Positions 34,301 to 49,300 of a stretch of 64,000 nt of DNA are shown in pieces. Position 1 is the stretch's first letter, and each line of letters opens with the position of its first letter. The stretch covers positions 19,256 through 83,255 of the forward strand of contig JACCGJ010018216.1 in assembly GCA_013407085.1 (NCBI GenBank), given 5' to 3'. This DNA is from Atriophallophorus winterbourni (taxonomy: Eukaryota; Platyhelminthes; Trematoda; Plagiorchiida; Microphallidae). The notes beneath the pieces were generated by a model that did no database searches, had not been told where the DNA came from, and worked only from the letters and a program-made list of their open reading frames with translations. The position numbers and the translations under genes were made by a program.

Positions 34301-37300
34301 ACGTTTATTCCGCTCAGCTTCATCTCGGTGGTTCAATGTATTCAATCCCGACGGGTCGTCTTGTCCGTTTCCTAACCCTGCTTTTAGTGAACATTCAAGC
34401 TGGTGCTCGTCGTATGCTCACTTCATTGTCCGATGTAAGATTGTCTATTTAATGTTTCATTAACGTTCCGTATTTGCAAGTAAATTTCGTCTTACTGTGT
34501 TAGTAATCGTTCTTGAAAGGTAGCTAAGTGTATGGTTTATACTTCCACTGTTATCGTTCATATACGTTTACAGGATGAAGTCAATGAGTTCCTCAAACAT
34601 CGTGGTCGTCGCCGTGACGACGTGAACACTGAAGCAGATCAGAACCCGGAATCGTTCTTGTGGGCAAACCGAGATTGGTCGGCATTTCTCGTCGGATTGG
34701 ACGCTGCAAGGATCGCGCTGAATATCATTGTCGCTCCTGATATGCCTAGACCGTTGTTGATGGAAGACGTTCTGGATGGAATCGTTTCTATCGTTAAAAA
34801 CGCTTTAGACAATGTGATTTGCAAATATTCAGGTTAGTTTGCACACCATTTTTGATCGTTCAATGTTAATCGGTTTTTACTTTGCTTTGTGTGTTTTCTT
34901 GCGAATCACGTATCCTTACGGTTGTGTGCCCTGAGTGGCGAACTCCATGGGTAATTTTATACGAAAACATTGCTAATTTTATATCGTGTTTGATAGCTAG
35001 TAATCGAAAACTGCATTCTCCATGCCATTAACATGATTGCTCGTTAAAGCAAGCCTTACATCGACTTTTTCTCACTACTGGTTTTACACTGCGACTTTTC
35101 ATGTCACTTGTCTAATTCGGGTGCTCTATTTATTTACACTTCGTCCAGTTTATTATGTTTCACGTGGCTCCAGCTTTTTCTGCTTCTCATGATTTTGCTG
35201 TCGACAAATGTTGAAGTAAAATGTTGAGTTGGGTCGTTTGTTTCTCTTGTTGCAAATCGGTGTATCTATTCTCGGGAAACCTTGACATCTCACAACTCAC
35301 ACGCTCCTCTTTAGTTGCGAAACCTGGTCTATCCGAAGGGAAGATGTCCGTCAGCTTTCTGTATTTGACACCCGTTGCCTGTGTGGGGTTGCTCACATTT
35401 GGTATCAGCATCGCATCACAGTTATAGATGTCTGCTAACAGGTGTTGGAAGCAAAAGCCTACGGGCTGAAACAAACGATTGATGCTTGCTGGTTACGATG
35501 GTTGGGAGACGTTTCTAGAATGCCTCTTGGCCATTTCTGTTTTCTTTCTCATATCTGTCTGGGCCTGGGCAACATGACAGTATCTTAGCCCATGCGTAGT
35601 CTGTGACTATGCGGCACTTTGCCTGGATCAGACTTGTGCATTAATACATACATACATACATGGCAGCTTACCAAACCGCACCTTATTCACAGAGCCTAGT
35701 AGAATCTGAGAGAAACGAACGGTTTACCAGTCCTTGACGTGACGCGCCAGGCTCAGTAGGACGTGTTTTATTTGCTTTCGTATGGTCCAAATGATCCACC
35801 TAATTATTTGAGTATCTTGCCCGTTATGGCAGTAAAACGAAGTTAGTGACGAAAATGTAGATTATTATTTTTGTCATAATGTTTTATCCTATATTGTATT
35901 ATACATGATACAAAACGAAAATATATCCACAATCGCAAGCAGTAAAAATACAGAAAGGAGTTGATTTTTGTGCGTTTGTATATTCCTCTTGTCCGCTTTA
36001 TTTTTACGCGTTTGCTTATCTGCTTTTCCTGCTTCATGGTGCTTCGCATTTTGTCTCGCTCTAGACATCTTCTCCATGATAATGGCGTTGATACACTGTC
36101 AATAAAACTATCTAACTGCCTAAATCTGTGTTGACACTTTCATTCATTGATTCATTCCTTAGCATCAAGCAACCACTTTGCCGGCTCTAACCTTTTTCTT
36201 TGATGTTTTCGATCACAATCAGCTCCTGTCCCAAGCACATCGCGACACTCGTCCCGATATTTTTGTTCTTTTGCTCTGGATTGTGTGGGCTTTCGCGTCG
36301 CTCAACTCATGGCTTCCCTGAACAATCTTGTTCGATTTCAAGCAAACCGTTTCACCGACAACTTAGTGCTGCGTTTCACCAGCCTGGCCCTGTGTATTCC
36401 CCTGTACTGCATGAGGACTGGTTTCAGTATCTATCGAGATCACAAACGTTTGTCTTCTCAATTGATAAAACGATTGGTTGAACCGAGTTCTCACACTTCG
36501 GAGGCAATTTTCCGTCTCACCCTGAGACCGACGCGACTATGTCTTCTTACCTGGCCAGGTTTACTGCAACGAGCTTGTTTGAGTCTGTTGTCAGCTTTAT
36601 ACAACCAGTATGAAACCCATCGCAAATTGATTCTCGAAGAAATATTCACGAATCTAACGGGCCTTGGATCAGAATCTTCAGGCGAATCGTCCGACAATCG
36701 CACAGCAAGAACCTTTCGGTAATTTGCTTCTATTACTCTGAGTAACGAAATTTAGTAATGGTTACCATCCTTTTGCTTTCTTCATCGATAATATTGGTGA
36801 TGTTTCTATTCTTATGTTCTGTCAAACCTCCAAACCGTAATAATTTCTCGCATATTTTAATAACAGGAAAAGCAGATAAGCAAGCGCGTGAAACAGGGAA
36901 AGCAAGCAAGCAGAATATGCAAAAGCAAATGCGCAAAAAGCAGCTTCTTTTTGTAGTTTCACTGCATGCGATTTTGTTTTTGTTTTTTCATCAAATGTAA
37001 TATAATACTAATGTACCGGATAAAATATCAGGAAACACAGTACAAAGTACACTGGCGCCACTGACTTCGGTTTGCAGCCATATCTCGTAATGTTTCCTGC
37101 CAACTATTAGGTGCATCTTTTGGAATGAATGAACGCACAAACCTGATCCAGGCTTCTTTTGGAACTGCGTACGAATGCGTGTTTCTCTTTGAGGGCATGA
37201 TGTGTGCAGTTGCATTGGCTACCGTGAAACATGTTAGTCTGTTCGGTGTGGCACGATTCTTGTGGGAGTTGAGAAACTGAACTCCTTTGCTATCCGGTAG

Positions 37301-40300
37301 CCGAAAGTGCTAGTCACCCCTTGGGGCTGCGAGATGCTTTTCCACTTTTTTGTCTTGTGTTGTCATTGTCTGCTGAATCATTTTCAGTTTTTCGGTCTAT
37401 TTTGTGTTCATGCAGTGATCCTTTCTCTTGTTTCTTTCTATAAGTGGCGCGAGCATATTGAACAATTTTAGGAGTGCGAGACATGAAAAGTTTAGGAATT
37501 ACCGCTCTAGTTTATGAGTGGTGTTGCGAGCCTTTCTTTTATATTCAGCAATTTTGCCGTCATACTTCGTAAAAACGTATCTTTACATACATAACTTTTC
37601 TGAACCCTGTTTACTTATTTGATTTCATGTTTGCTTTCGGTAGATGACACAACTCAAATCTCCACAATTGCCTGGCATTTGATGAAATGTGCCTGCAAAA
37701 ATTCAAATCTACAGTAGAGGGATTCACTGGAAAGTAATACTTCGCTTCACCTATCTCTTTCTGGTATATATGTCAGTCGCTGCTGTCTGTAAATTATGAG
37801 TAACAACGTCATCATCTGTTTGCTACTAAACGTGCAATTAAATCATCGGAGTTAATTACTTCAGGTATTTTTAAGTTTGTTTAGTCCGATTAAAAAGATT
37901 ATTAAAATGCAAAGCCTGTGCAAAGCAATGCGTCACTTGTTATAGAGTTCTTACACTAAAGACCTTTATGTGCGTCGCTTCTACGCCTTGGTTTCTTATC
38001 CAGTCAACCGAAGTGTAATTGCACGTGCGATTGCTTATCGCATTGCTCTTCTGCCATTTTCATCCATAAGATGAGTTCAAGCCGTTCTACTTGTCCCTTT
38101 TCAGCGTACTCTCATCTTGTTGGTTATATACCCTGGATAAACAATTACGCACTTCGTTCAACGCGGACAGGAGACATGAACCCGTGAATTCAGAGCAGCA
38201 AGCATTTGTACCTATCCACGCGCTAACCGCTCTCCTACTCAGCCTCACGCAAGGCTTAGTTCAAACTCCTGTGGGGACCTCTTCTGCCGGAACATCTAAC
38301 TGCAATACCACACGTAAGCTGTCAACTTCTTCCGGTGAACAAATCCCAGAGGAACTTAGTCAATTCCAGAAGGACGAGAATCACGTGATACTGAGTTACA
38401 ATGCTAGTTTACGTCACGCGCATTATTTAGTTTCTGGTTTATTAAAAACGTGAGTTCACTTTTCGATTGCGGGTTTATGTCTAGTTGGTGCACATTTCTT
38501 TTTGTTCGGTAACTTATTCCATCAAAACATTTTCACAAGTTTGCTACTACCTTGGTTCACATCCAGTGTAGTGCTGTAATTTCGGGTAGTTTTGTGATCG
38601 TTGCGCGTTTTTGTTGCCGACACATTTATCGATCGTGCTGGTCATATCGTCGGTGTCATCAAGTCACGTGTCTGGAACATTTTACTTTTTAACTTTGATT
38701 ATGGAACTATTGTTTTGGGTAGCGCAGGCTGCTTTAAGTCGTTTTTTGTTTTAGATCTGCTTCCTGTGAATTGAATATTGGTTTTCTATCTTAACTAACT
38801 CTTTTCCCTAAGAGACTTTTGTTGTACAATAACTCTTAAACATGGTCCATTTGCTGACTTTCAAACAACGATGTTTCATTGTTACGACGATTTGTGTGCT
38901 GCTTCGCGAAGTATCTATGGGGTTTCGATGTTATGTTTACATTTTTCTCAGAGTATGTTCAAAAACGGAATCAAGTCTACGACCTTTGTTGGATACGTTG
39001 ACCACCGATTTACTCGCCATCTCCGCAGCTGCTCCAATTGAGTGGCCGGTTGCCATGACTCTTCTCGGTGTCTTCGGTGCCATAGTCGTACAGCATCTCA
39101 GTTCGAACGGGTCGCACTCAAACTCCGACTCTTGTAAGAACGCAGATGCATCGTCAAAGCTTGTTCACATGGACATTTTAACAACCTTGTTGCTCGGCCT
39201 CAAACAGCTGGTTCAGGAATCCCAGACCGATTCCCCGATGTCAAATACAGACGAAGCGCTCCAACAAGCTCGGTTGATCAGCTATTTGTCTTCCAATCTG
39301 CATGTTGTCAATTATTGGCTTTGGGAACCTGGAATGATATCTAATCCTTTAGCGTTGAATTTCGATCTCAATCTTTCGCGAGAATGTTCAACACGGATCC
39401 GTTTAGACCACACAGACACTCTGCATTCGGTAATTGTGTAATGAAACGTTCGTTTTTATTCCTTCTGTCGATGCGTGTTCTGCTATTTTTGTTACAATTG
39501 TTGCTCTCCCTAATTTATCATAGCGCAAGCATCCAGCCAGCTTAATTGTCTCGCTATCATAATATCCGACCTCATGAACCTGTTCCTAGGTATGTTTGCA
39601 GCTTATTACGCTGACAATTAATGCACATCAAATATGAGGAACATGCCCCGTTTACCTTTGGGTGGTTTGATTTTGTTCGGCTGACTCCACAGTCGGAATA
39701 TCCGGATTATTATGTACATGGCATGGCATGAAAGCACAAGCCTGATCCAGGCAAAGTCCCGCACAGTCAGAGACTGCACGTGGGCTAAAATACTGTCAGG
39801 TTGCCAGGCCTAGACAGATATGAGGCGGTGTAGAAATGGTAGTGAGACTCCAGCGTGTTTCAGCATGCAGCTCACTACCGTCAGCCAATCAATTTAGCAC
39901 AATGTACAGCACTTACTCAGGACTGATGTCACTCTACAACTTGCTGATAGCTTTGTTTACCTTGTATCTCTGCTGATGGTTGTGTGTTCAGGACAGCTGC
40001 ACGCCAGGCGAGTGTACCATTTGCTAACTTTCGCAATTTATGGCAACGTCGTGATGTTTCACTCCATAATAACGCGCCCTTGTGTAGCACAGTCGTAAGT
40101 TCCACGTTTCTCTATCGTTGCAAAACTGGTCTGTGTGAGTGGCCTTTTGCTTTTACACCTGTTGCCTGCGCAGGATTGTTCACATTCGGTGGCAGCATTG
40201 TATTGCTTATATAGATGTCTGCAAAAGGATATTTGAACCAAAATGTCACAGACTGTCGGGAACTGTTGCTAGCTCGTATGCGATGGTTTGGACACGTTTT

Positions 40301-43300
40301 AAGAACGCCTCATTACCGCTTACCATTTCGCACCTTATTTGCAGAGCATAATAGAGCCTTGGAGAATCGACCGGGTGGTCAGTCCATCAGCCGGTGCGCT
40401 GGGATGAATAATGTCGCTTGGTTTAGTGGGACATATACGTTCGCCCGTTTTGTTCGTGGTTTTATTCTGCAAACCTTACAACTCGGACATCCTGTAAAGG
40501 CACTGAAAGTTTAGATTCTGGGTTTTTTCCTTCACTAGCCTAACTGCAACCATTCGCTTGCAAAAGCAAACTGATTACGAGGTCCCACTAGCCCATATTC
40601 GCAATTTAATATAATGAAGGCTCATTTTCACGATTACACCGACTGTGGATACTTCGAAACCGGTAATAATGGACAACGGTTTACTTTTAGCGGAAGAGTC
40701 ATAACTTATTACAAGTTATAATCTCATTCATTAAAACCTTGTTTTTCAGAACAATATCAATCAATGCTCAGTCGACATTCTAATAAACTTTCGTGTACTA
40801 GCAGCAATTGGAATTTTGCGTTCCTGATTACACCCTAACTTTCCTCATTTTCTATAAATTTGCCAAGTCACACTGGGTGTCCTATCTTTATATTTGAGTG
40901 ACATCGCAATATATATCCTAATTTTATCGTAGTAGTCCCTGATAGTTACTTCTCACTTGTCTACTGTGTTTCGTATCCCGAGTATTTGTTAAAGTGTTAG
41001 ATCTGTCTAGGTCTGGGCAACATGACAGTATCTTAGTTCACGTACAGTCTACGGATGTATGGCCCTTTGCCTGGACCCAGGCTTGTGCTGTATTATAATG
41101 CACACCAACAGGTCATGTTCTCTTTTGCGTTCTCAATAGCACTTTGGCTCAGATCGTTGTCTTTGAATACTTTTGGTGAACCCATGATAAGTTAATATAA
41201 ATTCTTCAATTAACCTCGATTATCTCACCTCTCCATCTATTTACCGATTATCAGCTTTCTATTCCCCTGGCTCCCACACCACATCTAGATGGTATTATTT
41301 TTATTTCCCTGTATCTAGTGTGCTCAGCGTTTCTTCTTGGCTTCCTGGTTGTACGAGTACGCACGGGAAATGAATTTAGAAAAGAAGGATTCCGAACAAC
41401 TTGGATCCAAGACGGGTACCAAACATAGCCGAGATCGTGAACATGCCCGCCGTCAACTAATGTCTGAACTCGCCATCACTCATCATTCCTTGTCTGCCTG
41501 CTTCCCGTGGATCCTCACTTCCAAGCATTCCAGTTCCATCGTGGGTAGCAGTTCACTTAGCAGTCCCCTCCACAATAATCGCAACAACCGGAACATCCAT
41601 GGTGGTAATCAGGCGACGCACAGTGCATGCAGCGGATCTACACCGAATCGATCAATTGCCTTAGGCGGTTCAATTATAGCCAGTAGCGCTCCAGCAATAC
41701 GCTATGTCAACTACGCTCATTTGACTCATCTTAGTGGCCGCTTTAGAGTACGCCTAGCCGCGCAAGCTCATTGGTCTGCGAAACGACTCTTGGCATTGCA
41801 CCCAATTACTCCCGGATTTGGCAAATTATTTGGTCTTCTTTGTAGGGTAAGTCTCTATGATACCATTCAAGTGTGCTATCCGAGTGTGATATCAAATACT
41901 TATTTGTCATCCGTTATTTTTCAGCTCGTTTCTGAAACAGCTGTGCCTGTCAGAACCAAAGCTCTACGCTCTATATCGTCTGTTTTAGAACGGGATACTT
42001 TATTATTCAATTGTAACCGTTCCTCTAATTCGAACGCGAAACATTCTGATGGATCATCAGCCGCGGTTCGCGATTTACCGCGCCTCGTCCATGCTCGTCT
42101 CCTCGATCATTCGACAGCTGTTCGGGAAGCAGCGGTGGATTTAATCAGCCGTTTGCTCGTATTGCGACCGCGTTTGTTGACGGAATATTATGGCATGCTG
42201 TCCGAGCGCATTTTGGATAAAGGAGTCAGTGTCAGAAAGCGAGTGATTCGTTGTTTCCGTGAGCTCTTAGCCGTCGATTGGACACAATCACGATCGAGTG
42301 GTTCCCATTATAAAGACACTTTGCTGGTTCGAAATTGTGGAGCGGAACTTTGTGGCAAGCTGATTCGTCGCCTGCATGATGATGAAGAATCAATCCAGGT
42401 AGTTGTTCTTTTCAACTTTCTGGTTAATTTTCGCTTTCACATTACCTTTGTCGATAGGTTTTTTTTCTCGTGGAGCATGCCTCATCCCCACCACAAATCA
42501 TAATGATTACTGATTGCACGGATGTGCAATCGTGCAGTACTTTGTGTTGTGCTGCTAACACCGTGCTAAATTGATTGGCCACAGGTAGTGAGCTGCATGC
42601 TGAAACAGGCTGGAGTCTCACTACCATTCCTGTTCTATGTTCTTTCTCATATCTGTCTAGGCCTGGGCAACCTGAAAGTATCTTAGCCCACGTGCAGTCT
42701 CGAACTGTGCGGTACTTTGCCTGGATCAGGCTTGTGCTTTCATACCATACTCATTAATGTGAAGAATTTTTCATGCTTTGTTGCACCCTTTTTCTGTTTT
42801 TTTGAACTCGTTTCATTACTGCTTGTCTAATGCTTATATGCAGATTTCAGTCGAATATTTGAACCGCTTTATCCTCACGCTGATAAGATTATTCCTCACT
42901 TATCAAACCTGCATTGTTCGTCTTTTATCCTCCGACTTCTCACTTGTATAACTATTATTTAGACCAGCTTTTGTTTGAGCTGCGTTTCGTAACCGATAAT
43001 ACATCGCCGTCGTTATTTCAATGCACATCTCTAGAGTGAGTAAGTTAGGTGCTTAAGTATCTTAATGTGTGAATCACGTTTTATAGTCTTGGCAGTTGTC
43101 TGGTGATATCTTGTCCGGGTATAAGTAGCAACTATCACCAGTATTTTCCCGCAATGCCGTTGGTTCATTAAGCTTAATGTTTCAGTAGTAATGAACACCC
43201 AATTTTCCCACTACTGTCTCGCTATTCCCTGTTTCATGCGGTTTGCGCTCTTCAGTAAAGGACAGTATGATCGGTGTAACGCTTTGAAGCCACTCCGTTT

Positions 43301-46300
43301 GCCGTATTAATCGATTTCATAGTTCCTCGTTCAACTGAGGTATATTTCTTCAGTAACTATCTCACTGTCAATAACGTAATGTGGTTTGTTTGTTCATCCA
43401 CTCTGCTGCTTCGCTTCCATCAACGAAAACGTTTTGGTTTGTTTTCATTAACACGTTGTTTATCTGCTCCATACCACTATGTCACCTTCGCGGTGCCTTT
43501 ACAGAAAGTCGTCACAGACTTGTTCCAGAATTTATGGTTCACCTCAATCCCGGAAACAAATGAACGATTTTCCAAACTGTTGGATAGACGAATAAAAAAC
43601 TTCAGTGCCGTCACTTCAAGCTTGCGTTCCGGGGGAAACCTCGATCACTTGGAATCTTCCATTAAACAGGTCAGACCATATCCGCCACCGTTTTCCCATG
43701 TCTAAATTGTGTGTCGTGCTAGCTTTACTGCGCCGTCTACTCGATCTCGTTTTCACAAAAAATTTGTTCAAACTCACTTTTACTCACTCGCTGCTTCCAC
43801 ATTGCTCGCATTTTCAATGATTGCCTTTTTGTTTAGAATTTTGTTGTACATCATTGCTTTTTGTACGTCATATGTATTTTCACTTGTTCAGTATTTCTGT
43901 GTTGAACTGGTACAACGGTGCCAAATGGTTACCACTGATAAAGCAATGTGAATGGGAAAACCCACTGCAATCTCATCGGCGTTATACTCGTCCTTGTATA
44001 TATGTCCAGCTCTAAGGCACACGACAGTATCGGAACCCACTTACGCCTTTCAGCATCGTGTCGAACGCCAGACCTGTGATCTCATACATCATGTATACAG
44101 GCGGATTGAGAGCCTTGCTCCATTGTTTCTTCCGATTAGTGTTTTTATGCCAAAATGCGCATCATGTGATTTGCATGGCTATCGAGTAAATGAAAAAACG
44201 TTGAAGGTGAGACCTATGTAATGCGCTTCTTAAGTGTTCTAAGTAATCTAAACCCGATCCACCGGAGGTTCTTCCAAAGTCTGCGTTTCGTTCATCTCTG
44301 ACAAGCGGAACGACGGTGAATGCTTTCATCTCGGGTGCTAATTGATGCCAACCCGTGATCATAAACATTGCTTCAGTTCAGTAAGATTTGACTGTCATTA
44401 GATTAAGCATTTCTGTGCAAAACATCGCATTTTGGGTTATATTCCTGTAAAAGTCTGCTGGAATGACCAGATTGCAATCGCGAATACGATTTGCTTCCAT
44501 TCTTGACTCAGTTCATCTGAATAATTTTCATGGCGACTTATTTGGATCAAATCAAAAAGCTAGCGTAGCTTGTTTTCAATGCTCTTTCGATGCAAACCAC
44601 CGACCTTATTGCGGATACGTTTTTCGGATAAATTTTTCGCAACACACTAAAATGTATGATCAAACTAGCGGTATTTCTGAACTAAGCACCTCCGTGTTCT
44701 TTTCTGTGTGCGTTTTTGTGCGCCTTGTCATCCGAGTCGCTGTTTGTGCATTGTTCGCTGCATGATCGATAGTGTGAGCATTTGTGTGGTTCTAACCGGA
44801 GGCTTTCATTACGCGGTCTCATTATATGCATCATTCACATGCTATCACACACACCTTCAAGTACCATTTACAAATAGTGTTAACTGCTTCTTGTTCACAT
44901 AAAAAACCGTGATAGACTATCCTGATTGAGGCAAAGTGCCGAACAGTCAGTGACTGCACGTGGACTAAGATACCGTCAGGTTGCCATGACCCAGATAAAT
45001 AGTGAGACTTGATCTAGTTCCTGAACTTTAAGATTTTGGTGATTGACCTTCGTACTGTCTTCGCCAGTTTACTTGCATCCTGCATTGTTCTTTTTAGTTT
45101 TGTTTTCCGTCTTACGCGTAATGCTGACCTACACTCGAACTTGAGTGATTCGGTCGAACATTGTAGTCGTCTGTTTCTCTACAGCCTTAACATTTATTCC
45201 ATTTTAACTTTGAATCATGTAATGTTTCATCAAAGTTAACCAGTTAAGTTTACTTACGTTTAAACCATGCTGCGTGCTACCTGCTCACTTTCCAATCCGG
45301 TACCTCAGGACTGGTTTTCACGTTGTTCATCATCATCCGATAGGGACAGCAAATTTAGCTTGAAAAGTATAGCAGTGGTGGAACGACAGAAAGTTTTCGA
45401 AATTTGAGTCATTGGTTTGTCTCTGCACGGTTGCGCATTCGTGCAGTACGTCTGTGCTGTGTGGCTAACACCGTGCTAAATTGATTGGCCATCGGTGGTG
45501 AGCTGCATGCTGAAACACGCTGAGTCTCACTACCATCTCTATTTTATTTTTTTCTCATATCTGTTTAAGCCTGGGAAGCCTGACAGTAATATCGCCCATG
45601 TGCAGTCTCTGGTTGTGCGGCACTTTGCCTGGATCAGACTTGTGCTTTCATACTATACCATTGTTGGGCTTTTGTGGCAAACTATAACTGACCCTCTTTC
45701 TCGTTTTGCTATTATGTACCGTTTTCGGCTTTAGTTACTGAACACAAATGACGTTTCCAAAGCGGCTGATATGGATTTAGCCTGTGAACAAATGATCAAC
45801 CGTATTCTCCTTCTCATAAAACGTCATACGCGTAAGTTTTTACGACTTTCATGAGTGTCTTCTATGTCCGGTTCTGTTTTGTCGCCGTAGTTTTATTTTG
45901 CTTACGGGTTGGTATATTTTTCGTGAATGCGATCGATATTTTTTATTTCGTTATGATCATGAAGCTCAGATCTTTAGTCAGACAACACACAAGCAATTTT
46001 CGAAGAACGATTAACACATTTTCGAAGGCAAATTGTAGAAGGCATTCATATCATATCAGTCGAGGTCAAATCACACATTTAGTCTTAACTTCCATTACTC
46101 TGTGGGCCCACTCCGGAAGACATCCGATCCAAAATCAATCATCTCACATCCTCTCTGGTTCACTCGTCGATTGTGTTGCATTTCTCCCTTCCGAGGGCAA
46201 TCTTTCAACCAGTCACCAACCCCAAATCCCATCAGCAAGAGTACGCCAATGGATCAAACGTTTATCACACAATTGGCACCGTATAAAACGTATAGGCAAA

Positions 46301-49300
46301 TCTCGTCGTTACAGATATTCTCTTCAGTATGTCCGTCTCGGTTATCACATGGATCTGATTTATCTGGCGATTGCGGTCAACCAGTTTTCTTCGAGCCGTT
46401 GCCACGTTGGCCTCATTTTACCGACTTTGATGAATTCCACATCATTCGACAGCTGTTCATCTTTTCCACCGTCTCCTTTCTCCTGACATGTCGCTCACAA
46501 CCTATTCTTGCGAGTTTGCTATCGTAGTCGTCGGTCGCTTCGTCGCTTCCCTTCTCTTGATTGAGCTTGATGGCGGTATTCTGTATATAGGCAGAGAATT
46601 CTTGATTTGCATTCTCTGTTTGTTTTATCTAAAAACTATATAATACAGAATGGAATGACTCAAACTCAACTACATTGTGGTTGCTGACTTCCATTTGCTA
46701 CCCCTAACTCACGGATGTGCAATCGTGCAGTACTTTGTGCTAACACCGTGCTAAATTATTTGGCCACAGGTAGTGAGCTGCATGCTGAAATAGGCTGGAG
46801 TCTCACTATCATTTCCTGTTCTTTTTTCTTTCTCATATCTGTCTAGGCATGGGTAACCTGACAGTATCTTAGCCCATGTCCAGTCTCTGATCAGGCTTGT
46901 GCTTTCATGCATACATACCCCTAACTCATTGTGACGTTGTAAGGATGGCCAGGCTTTGACTAGGCTCAAGCAGATGAGAACTTCGAAAGGTAAACTATGT
47001 GTAGTCGGGGCGTTGGTGTTTGGGTCTTGCCGATCAGACTTTGCAATGGCTCTGGATCGTGTTCATTGGCCGTCTTGTTGTCGGTATCTTCTGAAAGTTT
47101 TTTGTTTTTTTGTTTATGCTGTCGAATGAATTGAAGATGAATGTTTGTTTGAATGCATGACAGTGATACTCATAGCAAAGCTAATGTGCTGATGTCGATC
47201 TAATCTTTCATAAAAGTATGTTGATTGTGAAGTTGATACGAGATGTAGGCGTCTCATCCTGGTCTACAGGTTTTTAAATTCTGCTGCAGTTGAACATTCA
47301 GTATTACCAGTTTAGTGCTGTTCACTACAAAGTTTTTATGGACTGTGGTGAGGTTATGATAAAAAGCGTCTTTTTCAGCAGGTGTCGCGGAGACCATCGG
47401 TATATAAACGTTGACCAACGTAATAGTACCAGTAATGCACTTCAGATTTAGAGTCCAAATCCGTTCGCTCCCGCTGCTTCTTTTAGTAGGCTGTTTCGCA
47501 CGACAAACCCAATTCCATGCAGTCCATCCGAACCCCTTCCTTTCCCAAAAATATGTAATCTCTTTCTGTTAGCATACCGGTATCTGGTACTCGCGTTTCT
47601 TGCAGGGCAGCCACCTCGACCTCCCGCCTTTTGGGCTCATTGTTAATCACAGCTGATTTTCTCATGCCTCTGATATTCGAGACGTAGTCATGAAATCCTG
47701 GGAGCATGTAGCGGGGGTTCCAGGTCCCCAGTTTCTGAGCTGACCTTTGCTGTTTAGTAATTCGTTTCGCTGGTGCGGAAAATGCAGTCTGTTTGTCGGT
47801 TGATTCCTAATCCACATGCACCCAAAGAGGATGGCAGCTCCAGGCGCTGAGCTCTTCGCTAGTCGAGCCATAGCTTTTAACCGGTATCTGCTGCTTCCCG
47901 TGTTATTATCCACCTATTTTAGCCTCCCTGTTTCCTTGTATAGGAGTTCAGATATACTCTTGGAATGTGTACGTACATAATTGACTGGCGTTTATTTGTG
48001 CATTAATCTTTTCATTTTTCTCATACAGAACCTCTCTTCAGTCCCGGTTCGCCGGTCCAACCGAATCGTCGCCCATCTGGCCAGCAGTCTTCGACCGTAT
48101 TTCTTCCTCCCACAACACTGAATTTCCTGTTGGCCAGCCTTCACCTGATTGGTAGATGCAAGCCAAAGCTACTCGTTGTTCATTGTAAATTCCTCATCGA
48201 TCTGTTGCACCATTGCCCCCAACTTACTCGCATCAACAGTACCCAGCCAGTATCGACAACCAGTATCGATCCGAACATGTCCCAACTTGACACGCAAAGT
48301 CTGTTCCACCTGATCAGTGTCATCGAGATTGCGTTGGCCAAACTTGCCTCGGACGATGTGGACTTTTCAGACGACAATCTTGTGTATGGAATCAGGTAGG
48401 TCTATCCTCTACACGTCACACAGTCGTCGGAACTTTCTATCGCGATCAGTTGCATTCTTTCGCCCGTAGAATAATTTAACGAAGGAATTAACAGCGGCCG
48501 TTTGGACGTCCGTTCAATTCAGTTTCAAATCTTACTGAAATCTTAGGTTGACTGTCGCTGGAAATTTTCCGTTGCTAATCATTTGCTATTTAAGGATGGT
48601 GAAGCATGTGTCTAAAGGTTAACTTTGCTCAAACGGACGAGGTTATAGACCACCAAACTGGTTGTATTTGTGTCGGTCCGTTGACCTCGCTGAAGTCCAT
48701 GTGGTTCGACTTAATTATTCTTTGATATATGATCGATAATCTTGTTCGTTAGCAGGTATATTTCTTCCAAGCTTGGCGTTGGAATTTAGAGCGGTCCGTT
48801 AGGATTTGTTTCTTCACTCGGCATAGGGGTCAATGTCGCAAGCTTGTAGCTCTCGCAAACGTTTTGCCCCAAATCCTATTATGCTTGTTTCGCATTGACG
48901 GACGGTTTTAGTTGGTGTCACGCAGCCTAGGTACTCCCTGGTGGCGCTAGCTTCGTCGCCTTTCACAAACTGTACGAATGTGCATATTAGTATTTGTGGA
49001 GCAGCCTACTTATAATTTTTCAAACACAGCTGTTGTCGTCCTTGCTGGTGGGCATTGACGTGATGTCACAGCTAGCCGATCGGGTAGCCTTACCTTTATT
49101 ATATGTAACAGGCAGATATTAGTATCTATACCAGCCAATGCTGGAACATGTAACTAGCATCTAATAATCTATTATCATTTCCTTCACCTCAGTCGTGCTC
49201 ACCTGGAAACGTTACAAAAGGACGTCATCCAATTGATGCAACGCCAAGGCCGAATTGTGGTCGATTCATCCCTATCATGCCTATCAGTTCTCGCGACTGA

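Noticed and set aside
42515..42750. Hammerhead ribozyme in the SINE-like family (as in some schistosome SINEs)
   Set aside because: I did not find the CTGATGA and GAAA core motifs in the required arrangement.
45851..46527. Overlapping open frames of 211 and 141 codons as an exon of the NIPBL-like gene
   Set aside because: Exon 14 (phase 1) joins exon 15 at 48029 with the right phase and continuous homology, leaving no missing segment. The frames have no family similarity.
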